19,926 bases of DNA. Source: JBFGCA01 sp041567315. GTDB taxonomy: Bacteria > Acidobacteriota > Thermoanaerobaculia > Multivoradales > JAHEKO01. A program made the translations under genes and the position numbers. Each line of letters begins with the position of its first letter. Position 1 is the first letter of the stretch. The stretch is taken from contig JBFGCA010000091.1 in assembly GCA_041567315.1 (NCBI GenBank), forward strand, positions 1-19,926, written 5' to 3'. The notes beneath the pieces were generated by a model. That model saw only the letters and a program-made list of their open reading frames with translations, was not told the origin of the DNA and searched no databases. Shown one piece after another: positions 1-7,428 of the stretch.

Positions 1-1
1 C

Positions 2-3000
2 CGCAACCTGCTGGCGCCGCTCGCCGAGCTCGAGGCCACCTTCGCCGCCGCCGGCGAGAGCGCCCAGCCGGTGCGGGTGCTGGCCCGCAGCGGCGACACC
101 CCGCCCGCGGAGCGCCCCCCGGCGCTCCGCAACCCGCCCGAGGTGCTGATCACCACCCCCGAGTCGCTCAACATCCTGCTCACCTCCAAGGGCGGGCGCT
201 CGCTCCTCGGCGCCCTCGAGTGCGTGGTGCTCGACGAGATCCACGCCGTCGCCTCGGCCAAGCGCGGCACCCACCTGATGACCGCGGTCGAGCGGCTCAC
301 CCTGCTCTCGGGCGAGTTCCAGCGCATCGCGCTCTCGGCCACGGTGCGGCCGCTCGAGCGGGTCGCGGCGCTGGTCGGCGGGCGGAAGATGAGCGACGCA
401 GCCGAAGGCGCCGAGCCCCGCTACCGGCCGCGCCGGGTGGCGATCCTGCGCTCGGCCGAGGCCAAGCGCTACGACCTGCGCGTGGTGGCGCCGGCCGCCG
501 CCGAGGTGACGGCGGCGGAGGACGACGCCCTGGCGCCGCCGACCGACGACCCCACCCGCATTCCCTCCGAGCGCCGCACCGACAGCATCTGGCCGCCGCT
601 GGTCGGCGAGCTGAGACAACGCATCGGCGCCAACCGCTCGACGCTGCTGTTCGCCAACTCGCGCCGGGTGACCGAGAAGGTCACCCGGCTGCTCAACGGC
701 GGCGAGACCGCGGACCTCGCCTACTCGCACCACGGCTCGCTGTCGCGCGAGCTGCGGGCGGTGGTCGAGAGCCGGCTCAAGGAGGGGAGCCTCGCCGCGA
801 TCGTAGCCACCAACTCGCTCGAGCTGGGGATCGACGTCGGGGCGCTTGACGAGGTGCTGCTGCTGCGCACCCCGCCGACCATCGCCTCGGCGGTCCAGCG
901 GGTGGGCCGCGCCGGCCACCAGGTGGGCGAGGTCAGCCGCGCCCGCCTCTACCCGCTCTTCGAGCGCGACTATCTGGACGCCGCGGTGGTCGCCCGCGGG
1001 GTGCTCGAAGGGGACATCGAGGAGGCGACGCCGCCCGCGGCGCCGCTCGACGTCCTCGCCCAGGTGGTGCTGTCGATGGTCGCCGCCGAGAGCTGGCGGC
1101 TCGACGACCTCTACCGGTTCCTGCGCACCTGCTGGTCCTACCGCGATCTGTCGCGCGCCCGCTTCGACCTGGTGGTCGAGATGCTGGCCGGGCGCTACGC
1201 CGACGCCCGGCTGCGCGAGCTCCATCCGCGGGTGGCGATCGACCGCGTCGACGGCACCATCCGCGCCCGCCCGGGCGCCGCCCGGCTGATCTACCTGTCG
1301 GGCGGTACCATCCCCGACCGCGGCTACTACCACCTGCGGCTGGCCGACTCGATGGCCAAGCTCGGCGAGCTGGACGAGGAGTTCGTCTGGGAGCGCTCGG
1401 TGGGCGACACCTTCAGCCTCGGCGCCCAGAGCTGGCGCATCCAGGCGATCACCCACAACGACGTGCTGGTGACGGCGGCCCGCCGCTCGGCCGCCATGGC
1501 CCCCTTCTGGCGGGCCGAGGAGCGCGACCGGAGCTTCCATCTCTCGGCCCGGATCGGCGAGCTGCTGGTCGAAGCCGACGAGCTGCTCGCTAAGCGGAAC
1601 GGCGCCGCCCGGCTGCGCGAGCTGCTGATCGGCCGGCACGCGATGGAGGAAGAGGCGGCCGCGGCACTCACAGCGCTCCTCGAGCGCCAGCGGGCCGCCA
1701 CCGGCCGGCTGCCCCACCGCCGCCGCCTCATCGCCGAGCGGGTGCGCGGCGACCGCGACCGGCGGCTGATCCTCCACACCTTCTGGGGCGGCAAGACCAA
1801 CCGGCCGTTCGCCATCGCCGTGGCCGCCGCCTGGGAGGAGGCGCACGGCGCCCCGCTCGAGATCGAGCTCGACAACGACTGCCTGATGCTGGCGCTCCCC
1901 GAGGGCGCCGATCCGGCTGCGTTGTTCGAGCTCGTGCGCCCCGACAACCTCGAGCCGCTGCTGCGCCGCCGGCTGGAGCGCGGCGGCTTCTTCGGGGCCC
2001 GCTTCCGCGAGTGCGCGGGCCGCGCGCTGCTGCTGCCGCGCGGCAGCTTCCGCCGCCGGGTGCCGCTGTGGCTCAACCGGCAGCGCGCCAAGAAGCTGCT
2101 CGAGGCAGTGGCCGGCTACGGCGACTTTCCGGTGCTGCTCGAGACCTGGCGCACCTGTCTCCAGGACGCCTTCGAGCTCGACGCGCTGGCCGAGCTGCTG
2201 GCCGAGATCGAGCGCGGCGAGATCGAGCTGGCGGTGGCGACCACCGACGCCCCCTCGCCGTTCGCCGCCAACGTGCTGTGGAAGCAGACCAACCGGCTGA
2301 TGTACGAGGACGACTCGCCCGAGGGCGCCCGCCCCGCGGGTCTCAGCCGCGACCTGCTCCGCGAGCTGGTCTACTCCTCCCGCCTGCGGCCGCGGCTGCC
2401 GGCCGAGCTGATCGACCGCTTCCAGCGCAAGCTTCACCGCACCTTCCCGGGCTACGCGCCCCGCACCGCGAGCGAGCTGCTCGAGTGGGTCAAGGAGCGG
2501 CTCGCGATCCCCGAGACCGAGTGGGGCGAGCTGCTGGCCGCGGTCGAGCGCGAGGTGGGCGCCGAGGCGGTGGGCGGTGCCGGCGCCGGTGCCTCGGCGG
2601 TCGCCGCGATGCTGCAGCGAGTGGCGCCCAAGGCGATGCGAGTGATCTGGAGGGCTGGTGGTCAGGGGGCGGCCGATCCAGGTAAGAGTCCGGAAAGGGA
2701 ACGAACGGTGATCTGCGCCGTCGAGAGCCTGCCGCGTCTGCTCGCGGCGCTCGATCGGCGCCGCGACGACGTGGGCCTCGGCTCTCTGCTGGCCGCCGAC
2801 GAGTTGCCGCCGCCCGCGGCGCTCGCCGCCTTCGAGCGGCTCTCGCGGCAGCCATCGGTTGGCAGCAGAGCAGTGGCCGACCCCGAGGCCGCCTCTTACC
2901 TGGAACCTGCTACCGAGACGCCCTCAACGGCGATGACCGCTCCGCAGGCCGATGACGGCCCATCCGAAGACGAGTCGTCCGACCCGCTCACCGAGCTGGT

Positions 3001-4693
3001 CGCCGAGTGGATCCGCTTCTACGGTCCGTTCCGGCAGGAGCTGCTGGGCGAAGCCCTGGGTCTCGACGCCGCCACCGTGCAGGACGTCCTCGAGACCCTG
3101 GCGGCCGACGAGCGGGTGGTCATCGACGCCTTCCGGGAAGGGGCCGACGAAGAGGACGGGCTCGAGGTCTGCGACGCCGAGAACCTGGAGCGGCTGCTGC
3201 GGCTGCTCCGCGCCGAGGCGCGGCCGGCCTTCGAGCCGCTGCCGCCGACCCATCTGCCGCTGTTCCTGGCCCGCTGGCAGGGCGTCGGCGGCGCCGGCGA
3301 CCCCGAGGCCCTCAAGACGGTTCTCGAGCGCCTGTTCGGCTACCCGGCCCCGGCCGGCCTGTGGGAGACCGACCTGCTGCCGGCCCGCCTCGAGCCCTAC
3401 TACACCGCCTGGCTCGACGCCCTGCTCCAGGAGAGCGAGCTGCTGTGGACCGGCTGCGGCCGCCGCCGGCTGACCTTCGCCTTTCCCGAGGACCTCGAGC
3501 TGCTGCAAGACGGCGCCGGCCACGACCCAGGAGCTGCAGGAGCGGATCTCCCGACGGCAGCGGATTCCGAACTGGCTGCCGACCAAGGGCGCGGCGCGGC
3601 CGTCGATCGCGCCGATCCAGAGAAGCCGACCGGCTCGCTCGGCCCAGACGCAACGGACCGCAAGCCACCAGGCCGCGGCGAGTCCGGCTCCGGAATCGCC
3701 GGCGCTCCGGCCGAGGAACCAGCAGGTAGCAAGGTAGCCGAGGCCCTGTTTCCTGATCCGCGCGGCCGTTTCAGTCTGGAGGACCTGGCGCGGCACACCG
3801 GCCGTCCCACCGGCGAGCTGACCGAGACCCTCTGGGAGCTCGCCTGGCGCGGCGCGGTCTCGAACACCGGCTTCGCAGCCGTCCGCCAGGCGGTGCTCAG
3901 CCGTTTCCGCCCGCCCGCCGATGCCTCCGCCGGCGCGCGCCCCGAGGCCCGCACCCGGCGGACGGCCCGCCCCCGCCTGCGCTCCCGGCGCCCGGCCTTC
4001 GAGCGCTGGAGCGCCGGCCGGGCCTGGTCGGGCGACTGGTACCGCCTGAACCAGGACGGCGAGCGCGAGCCCCTGGACGCGCTCGAGATCGAGGAGTTGA
4101 ACCGCGAGCGCGTCCGCCTGCTGCTGGCCCGCTACGGGGTGCTGTTCCGGGAGCTGCTGGCCCGCGAGCTGCCGGCTCTGCGCTGGGGCCGGCTCTTCCG
4201 CACCCTCCGCTTGATGGAGCTGTCGGGCGAGCTCCTGGCCGGCTGCTTCTTCAGCGGCGTCCCGGGGCTCCAGTTCGCCTCCCCCGCCGCCCTTCGAGCA
4301 CTCCGCGACGGCCTCCCCGAAGACGCGATCTACTGGCTGTCGGCCGCCGACCCCGTCTCGCCCTGCGGGCTCGGGCTCGAGGCCCTGCGAGGCGACCTGC
4401 CACCGCGCCTGGCCTCGACCCACCTCGTATTCCACGGCCCCCGTCTGGTCCTGGTCTCCAAGCGCCACGGCGCCGAGCTCGAGATCCGCGTCGCCCCCGA
4501 CCACCCCGACCTCGCCAGCTACTTCGAGGTCCTCAAGACCCTCCTCACCCGCCAGTTCCACCCCCGCCGCGCCCTCACCATCGAGACCCTCAACGGCGAC
4601 CCCGCCGCCGCCAGCCCCTACGCCCCACCTCTCGCCGCCCTCTTCGCCACCACCCGCGACCGCCAAGCCCTAAGACTCCGCCGCCGCTACTGA
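2..4693 (+). CDS. lhr: Lhr-family ATP-dependent DEIH-box helicase (5' truncated by window edge)
   Basis: Superfamily 2 helicase of the Lhr (large helicase-related) family, which unwinds RNA:DNA and DNA duplexes and is linked to DNA repair. The frame is open to the left edge, so the true start and the Walker A motif lie outside; a GTG at 71 is only the first start-like codon in view. Counting from that GTG: TTPES at 28-32, Walker B DEIH at 55-58 followed by the Lhr-typical AVASAKRGTH, SAT at 89-91, ATNSLELGID at 246-255 (motif V) and QRVGRAGH at 276-283 (motif VI). The long remainder holds winged-helix and Lhr-core segments, then a C-terminal extension as in full-length E. coli Lhr (about 1,540 aa). 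Two low-complexity acidic/Ala/Pro linkers, near residues 925-975 and 1150-1225, interrupt the C-terminal half. Family assignment is firm; substrate preference cannot be read from sequence. Confidence 0.95.
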   Translation, partial: RNLLAPLAELEATFAAAGESAQPVRVLARSGDTPPAERPPALRNPPEVLITTPESLNILLTSKGGRSLLGALECVVLDEIHAVASAKRGTHLMTAVERLTLLSGEFQRIALSATVRPLERVAALVGGRKMSDAAEGAEPRYRPRRVAILRSAEAKRYDLRVVAPAAAEVTAAEDDALAPPTDDPTRIPSERRTDSIWPPLVGELRQRIGANRSTLLFANSRRVTEKVTRLLNGGETADLAYSHHGSLSRELRAVVESRLKEGSLAAIVATNSLELGIDVGALDEVLLLRTPPTIASAVQRVGRAGHQVGEVSRARLYPLFERDYLDAAVVARGVLEGDIEEATPPAAPLDVLAQVVLSMVAAESWRLDDLYRFLRTCWSYRDLSRARFDLVVEMLAGRYADARLRELHPRVAIDRVDGTIRARPGAARLIYLSGGTIPDRGYYHLRLADSMAKLGELDEEFVWERSVGDTFSLGAQSWRIQAITHNDVLVTAARRSAAMAPFWRAEERDRSFHLSARIGELLVEADELLAKRNGAARLRELLIGRHAMEEEAAAALTALLERQRAATGRLPHRRRLIAERVRGDRDRRLILHTFWGGKTNRPFAIAVAAAWEEAHGAPLEIELDNDCLMLALPEGADPAALFELVRPDNLEPLLRRRLERGGFFGARFRECAGRALLLPRGSFRRRVPLWLNRQRAKKLLEAVAGYGDFPVLLETWRTCLQDAFELDALAELLAEIERGEIELAVATTDAPSPFAANVLWKQTNRLMYEDDSPEGARPAGLSRDLLRELVYSSRLRPRLPAELIDRFQRKLHRTFPGYAPRTASELLEWVKERLAIPETEWGELLAAVEREVGAEAVGGAGAGASAVAAMLQRVAPKAMRVIWRAGGQGAADPGKSPERERTVICAVESLPRLLAALDRRRDDVGLGSLLAADELPPPAALAAFERLSRQPSVGSRAVADPEAASYLEPATETPSTAMTAPQADDGPSEDESSDPLTELVAEWIRFYGPFRQELLGEALGLDAATVQDVLETLAADERVVIDAFREGADEEDGLEVCDAENLERLLRLLRAEARPAFEPLPPTHLPLFLARWQGVGGAGDPEALKTVLERLFGYPAPAGLWETDLLPARLEPYYTAWLDALLQESELLWTGCGRRRLTFAFPEDLELLQDGAGHDPGAAGADLPTAADSELAADQGRGAAVDRADPEKPTGSLGPDATDRKPPGRGESGSGIAGAPAEEPAGSKVAEALFPDPRGRFSLEDLARHTGRPTGELTETLWELAWRGAVSNTGFAAVRQAVLSRFRPPADASAGARPEARTRRTARPRLRSRRPAFERWSAGRAWSGDWYRLNQDGEREPLDALEIEELNRERVRLLLARYGVLFRELLARELPALRWGRLFRTLRLMELSGELLAGCFFSGVPGLQFASPAALRALRDGLPEDAIYWLSAADPVSPCGLGLEALRGDLPPRLASTHLVFHGPRLVLVSKRHGAELEIRVAPDHPDLASYFEVLKTLLTRQFHPRRALTIETLNGDPAAASPYAPPLAALFATTRDRQALRLRRRY

Positions 4694-4713
4694 GCCTCGC
4701 CGCCCGAGATCGG

Positions 4714-4719
4714 TAGAAT
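4714..4719 (+). promoter_or_regulatory. Possible -10 box (TAGAAT)
   Basis: TAGAAT sits 20 nt after the lhr stop and 22 nt before an ATG at 4741, which opens a 44-codon frame (4741-4875) of no recognisable family. No good -35 hexamer lies 16-18 nt upstream. The same hexamer occurs before hicB at 6420, which is the main reason for listing it. Tentative. Confidence 0.25.
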
Positions 4720-4767
4720 GCAGCAGCCGGAAGCCACGAAATGACCGAACGAACCGCAGCAGGGTCG

Positions 4768-4785
4768 CCGGGCCTCGAGGCCCGG
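4768..4785. repeat. Perfect 18-bp palindrome, possible hairpin after lhr
   Basis: The sequence reads CCGGGCCTC/GAGGCCCGG, identical to its own reverse complement. GGT at 4763-4765 and ACC at 4786-4788 could extend the stem across a two-base bulge. It lies about 75 nt after the lhr stop. No T-run follows, so it is not a classical intrinsic terminator. It could be a transcript-end hairpin, a dimeric protein-binding site, or a chance outcome of high GC; it also reads in frame within the doubtful 44-codon ORF at 4741. Confidence 0.45.
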
Positions 4786-4856
4786 ACCGCCAGGAGTCTC
4801 GCCCATTCGGGTAGCGAAGAAGGGGATGATCTAAAGACGGACTCCGGTTCAGCGCG

Positions 4857-4982
4857 GTGTTCGCGGGCTGTCTGACGCAGAGCGCGGCCTTGCTGCTGGG
4901 TGGGATCGTGGTGTTTGTCGTTCTGTCGCGTCGAGCGGAACCCACTCAACCAGCCTGTCCGGTGTGCGGTAGTACAGCGTGA
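4857..4982 (+). CDS. Tiny single-TM protein ending in a CPxCG motif (putative)
   Basis: A 41-codon frame from GTG to TGA, not matched to any family I know. It encodes one hydrophobic segment (residues about 8-23, AALLLGGIVVFVVL) followed by a basic SRR stop-transfer and a C-terminal CPVCG knuckle, giving a topology of membrane anchor plus half zinc ribbon. Its stop overlaps a GTG at 4979 (GTGA), which is in frame with the grpB remnant, so coupling is possible. There is no clear Shine-Dalgarno. The frame is open upstream only to a TGA near 4830, so it may instead be the tail of a decayed or frameshifted gene, for example joined to the 44-codon frame at 4741. Real expression is uncertain. Confidence 0.3.
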   Translation: MFAGCLTQSAALLLGGIVVFVVLSRRAEPTQPACPVCGSTA

Positions 4983-5011
4983 CCGTGACGCAGCTCGGCC
5001 ACCGCCCGAGT

Positions 5012-5245
5012 ATGTCCAGAACGAAGACAGAAGCTCCCGTCGTCATCGTCCCCTACGATCCGAAGTGGCCGGCGCTCTTCGAAGGCGAGAGGGTACTGCT
5101 GGCCCGGGTCTTTTCTGGTGTCGAGGCCACAGTCGAGCACGTCGGCAGCACCGCGGTTCCCGGCCTGGGAGGCAAGCCCATCCTCGACATTCTCGTCGGG
5201 GTGACCGTTCTGGTCGAGGTGGAGGCTCGTACTTCGAAGCTGTAG
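5012..5245 (+). pseudogene. GrpB-family (UPF0157) remnant with internal deletion
   Basis: The first ~64 residues match the start of GrpB/UPF0157 proteins (nucleotidyltransferase-like fold, function unclear): IVPYDPKWP near 12-20, then the signature VEHVGSTAVPGL at 41-52 and KPILDILVGV at 55-64. Family members run to about 170-190 aa, but this frame stops after 77 residues with the non-family tail TVLVEVEARTSKL. After about 5210 the remaining two thirds of the domain are absent in all forward frames; the short stretch YFEAVEAG in another frame (about 5228-5251) may be a scrap of the C-terminus. This points to an internal deletion rather than a simple frameshift. GTG 4979 is an in-frame alternative start overlapping the upstream stop. 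Confidence 0.7.
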
Positions 5246-5307
5246 AAGCTGGGGTGGGCCGTCGGGTCGGTCGGCCGGGCGCTGAGCTCTCGGTCGTCGG
5301 GCATCGC

Positions 5308-5964
5308 ATGGAAGCAAAGCAGCGATCGCGTCTCCGCAGCGCCGGCGGACTGGTCGTCCTCGCTGGCGGCGTGTTGATGGTCGTCGTCAATGCCGGGCTG
5401 ACGCCGCTTCTTCCGATCGATGCGCCGTTCGCCGATTTCGCCGCTTCCGGGGTCTTTGCCTGGCGCCAGAGCCTCGCCGTCGTGGCGGCGTTGCTTCTCT
5501 GCCTGGGCTCGGTGCCGCTCTATCTCGGGCAGGTCGAGCGCACGGGCAAGGCAGGGGCGATCGCGTTCCTTCTGGCGTTTGCCGGCAGCGCCATCCTGGT
5601 CGCTCACGAGTGGAACCAGGTCTTCTTCGTGCGCGACCTCGCGCTGCGATTGCCGGACAGCCTGGAGGCGCTCGAGGATGCGCCCGGCATGACGCTGTTC
5701 GACGTCAGTGCCCTGGTGGCAGTCTCTGGGTTCGCGCTGGGCTGGTTGGCGTTCGCCGGGTCGATGCTCGCCTGCCGCCTCTATGCTCGAACCGGTCCGA
5801 TGCTGCTGATCGGAGGGTTCTTCCTGGTGCCGATCCTCGGCGCAGCTCTCCCGCAGCCCTGGGGTCAGGTGCCTGGCACCCTGGTGCTTGGCGCGGGCTG
5901 GATCGTGCTCGGGCTGCAGTTGCGGGGACCTGCCAACTCAGGCGGCGCCAGGGCTGGGCCGTGA
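5308..5964 (+). CDS. Six-TM integral membrane protein, unknown function
   Basis: Predicted 218-aa inner-membrane protein with about six hydrophobic helices (near residues 12-34, 51-73, 81-100, 131-158, 162-181 and 187-205) and short loops. The longest loop (101-130, HEWNQVFFVRDLALRLPDSLE...) is amphipathic and contains the only notable polar cluster, HEWNQ. I do not recognise a named family; small membrane proteins of this layout are common in Acidobacteriota and Actinobacteria. The ATG at 5308 starts just before the first basic/hydrophobic stretch, and the in-frame sequence upstream is Arg/Gly-rich and non-coding in character. Shine-Dalgarno is weak. Its stop overlaps the next gene's GTG (GTGA at 5961-5964), so the two were probably co-translated. 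Codon use is less GC-biased than in lhr. Confidence 0.7.
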   Translation: MEAKQRSRLRSAGGLVVLAGGVLMVVVNAGLTPLLPIDAPFADFAASGVFAWRQSLAVVAALLLCLGSVPLYLGQVERTGKAGAIAFLLAFAGSAILVAHEWNQVFFVRDLALRLPDSLEALEDAPGMTLFDVSALVAVSGFALGWLAFAGSMLACRLYARTGPMLLIGGFFLVPILGAALPQPWGQVPGTLVLGAGWIVLGLQLRGPANSGGARAGP

Positions 5965-6410
5965 GACGGGCGGCGGTTGGGCTGTCGGCGCTCATTTGTT
6001 TCTTCCTGGCGCCTGCCAGCCGGGAGCTGTTTCGCTTTCTGCCGGCTGACATTGCCGAGCCGAGCTGGAAGATCAGCTGGATCGCCTTCTGCCTGGGGGG
6101 GTTGTGGGTCAGCCATCGAATGGGTCCGCGGGCGGCAATCGCCGAGCTCGGCCTTGGTGATGCGTTGGTCCGAGGCGTAGGCACTGCCTTCGCTTGCACC
6201 CTGCCAATGCTTGCGGTTCCGTTGTGGGTCAAGGGAAGCGCCATCCGGTTCGACGCGGGAGCAGTGGCGGCGCGCGGGCCGGTTCGGTCGACGCAGAGGG
6301 TGAGCCGACAGGCAAGCGCTCCGGCAGATCGCGTAACGCGTCAGGACACCGCTCGGGCCGCAGTTGCGAGGAGGGGTCTACTCTTGAGGTCGCCAGTCAC
6401 GAGAGGTTGA
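5961..6410 (+). pseudogene. Truncated membrane protein, CPBP-protease-like N-terminus
   Basis: Begins at GTG 5961, overlapping the previous stop by 4 nt. Residues 1-95 look like a genuine membrane protein: hydrophobic segments near 5-17, 36-53 and 72-90, with a connecting ELGLGDALVRGVGTAFACTLPML that resembles the region before the catalytic core of CPBP intramembrane proteases (ELGL... followed by a helix with TLPML). The CPBP catalytic EExxxR and FxxxH motifs are absent. After about residue 97 (nt ~6250) the frame turns into Arg/Ala/Ser-rich sequence without structure, which suggests a 3' deletion or replacement. Family assignment rests on pattern resemblance only; the truncation is clearer than the identity. 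Confidence 0.45.
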
Positions 6411-6430
6411 GCGGTCGACTAGAATCGCTC
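6409..6430. promoter_or_regulatory. Possible hicBA promoter/operator: GAGCG/CGCTC dyad with TAGAAT
   Basis: GAGCG (6409-6413) and CGCTC (6426-6430) form a 5-bp inverted repeat, 12 nt apart, enclosing GTCGAC and a -10-like TAGAAT at 6420-6425, directly upstream of the hicB Shine-Dalgarno. HicB/HicAB complexes commonly autoregulate. However, this HicB has no room for a C-terminal DNA-binding domain, which weakens the operator reading. Confidence 0.25.
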
Positions 6431-6432
6431 CC

Positions 6433-6437
6433 GGAGG
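6433..6437 (+). promoter_or_regulatory. Shine-Dalgarno of hicB (GGAGG)
   Basis: GGAGG four bases before the ATG at 6442. It fixes the hicB start; spacing is slightly short but usable. Confidence 0.6.
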
Positions 6438-6441
6438 CGCC

Positions 6442-6663
6442 ATGAAGGCTGAATTCACTGCCGTGTTTCGGAAGGTGCCTGAAGGCTTTGTCGCCTTCGT
6501 GGAGGAACTGCCGGGCGCGAACACGCAGGGCCGGACGCTCGAGGAAGCACGCACCAACCTCGAGGAGGCGGTGGCGCTCGTTCTCGAGGCCAATCGTTCT
6601 CTGGCCGAAGAGGAGCTGGCCGGTGCCGAAGTGATCCGGGAGTCCTTGAAGGTCACGGCTTGA
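6442..6663 (+). CDS. hicB: HicB-family antitoxin
   Basis: A 73-aa antitoxin of the type II HicAB system; it binds and blocks the HicA mRNA interferase. The sequence shows the compact RNase-H-like HicB core: an N-terminal strand (EFTAVFRKVPEGFVAFVEELPG), the diagnostic ELPGANTQGRTLEEARTNLEEA (residues about 23-44; the usual PGC is PGA here), then a helix and a short C-terminal tail. There is no ribbon-helix-helix or HTH extension, so it is the minimal form. It is followed by hicA with a TTGA overlap (6660-6663), the usual antitoxin-first translational coupling for short HicB proteins. It lies just after decayed genes, in keeping with horizontal spread. Confidence 0.88.
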   Translation: MKAEFTAVFRKVPEGFVAFVEELPGANTQGRTLEEARTNLEEAVALVLEANRSLAEEELAGAEVIRESLKVTA

Positions 6664-6851
6664 AACGCCGGGATCTTCTTCGACACCTGAAGCAACACGG
6701 GTGCGAGCCCCTCCGCGAAGGAGGTAGGCATACGGTCTACGTCAACCGCTCTGCAGGCAAGGCATCGACCGTGCCCAGGCACCGTGAGATCAACGACTTC
6801 CTCGTTCGTAACATCTGCCGCGATCTCCAGGTGCCTCGACCCGGCGGTTGA
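6660..6851 (+). CDS. hicA: HicA-family mRNA interferase toxin
   Basis: A 63-aa toxin with a double-stranded-RNA-binding-like fold that cleaves mRNA when not held by HicB. Seen: KRRDLLRHLKQHGCEPLREGGRHTVYVN, matching the HicA pattern (helix, L..HGC......GG.H..Y). His24 in GGRH is the catalytic residue position. The segment STVPRHREINDFLVRNICRDL is the usual second half (strand-HxEI-helix). The start is a TTG at 6660 whose last two bases are the first of the hicB TGA; no later start preserves the first helix. Length is normal for an intact HicA, so the toxin should be functional. Confidence 0.88.
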   Translation: MKRRDLLRHLKQHGCEPLREGGRHTVYVNRSAGKASTVPRHREINDFLVRNICRDLQVPRPGG

Positions 6852-6897
6852 TCGGGCCGGAGGTCTCGCGCCGGTCAGCCTTCCGGTCTTGGGCCGT

Positions 6898-7425
6898 ATG
6901 AAGGAACCCTTCGTCATCGAGACGCCGCGGCTGGGGCTGCGGGAGATGTCGATGGCCGACCTCGGCTTCGTGAGCGAGATGCTGGCGGATCCCGAGGTGA
7001 TGCGCTACTACCCGGCGCCGCTGTCGCGGAGCGAGGCCCAAGTCTGGCTCGAGCGGCAGATGCGGCGCTATCGCGAGGACGGCCATGGGTTGTGGCTGGT
7101 CGAGTGCCGGTCGTCGGGCGAGCCGTTGGGCCAGGTGGGTCTGGCCATGCAGGAGGTCGAAGGGGTGCGCGAGCCCGAGGTCGTCTATCTGGTCCACCGC
7201 CCGTTCTGGCGGCGGGGCGTCGCCACGGAGGCGGCGACCGCCACGCGGGATTACGCCTTCGGGCGGCTGGGCGTGGGCCGGGTGATCTCGCTGATCCGGC
7301 CGCAGAACCTCCCGTCGCAGGGGGTGGCGCGGAAGCTCGGCATGCGGTTGGAGCGGGAGGCGGTGTTCAAGGGCCGCAGGCATCTGGTGTTCGCGCTCGA
7401 GGCGGCGGACCTCGAGGCGATCTGA
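6898..7425 (+). CDS. GNAT N-acetyltransferase (RimJ/RimL-like)
   Basis: A 175-aa cytoplasmic acetyl-CoA-dependent acetyltransferase of the RimJ/RimL branch (Acetyltransf_3), which acetylates protein N-termini or small amines. It opens with the family pattern IETPRLGLREMSMAD (7-21), followed by DPEVMRYYPAPLSRSEAQVWL (31-51). The acetyl-CoA loop is HRPFWRRGVATEA (100-112), and the typical RPQNLPSQGVARKLGM (134-149) precedes the C-terminal strand. Length is usual. The ATG at 6898 has only a weak Shine-Dalgarno but sits right before the conserved N-terminal strand. It lies 46 nt after hicA and 3 nt before the next membrane protein, so the latter two are probably one unit. Substrate unknown. Confidence 0.88.
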   Translation: MKEPFVIETPRLGLREMSMADLGFVSEMLADPEVMRYYPAPLSRSEAQVWLERQMRRYREDGHGLWLVECRSSGEPLGQVGLAMQEVEGVREPEVVYLVHRPFWRRGVATEAATATRDYAFGRLGVGRVISLIRPQNLPSQGVARKLGMRLEREAVFKGRRHLVFALEAADLEAI

Positions 7426-7428
7426 CGG

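Noticed and set aside
2924..4666. 580-codon open frame on the minus strand opposite lhr
   Set aside because: It is the mirror of a high-GC gene; the translation is a Gly/Ala/Glu/Leu-rich composition without any motif, while the plus strand carries complete helicase homology.
4741..4875. 44-codon ORF starting at an ATG behind the TAGAAT box
   Set aside because: No family resemblance, mixed codon use and a very weak Shine-Dalgarno; kept only as context for the tiny ORF at 4857.
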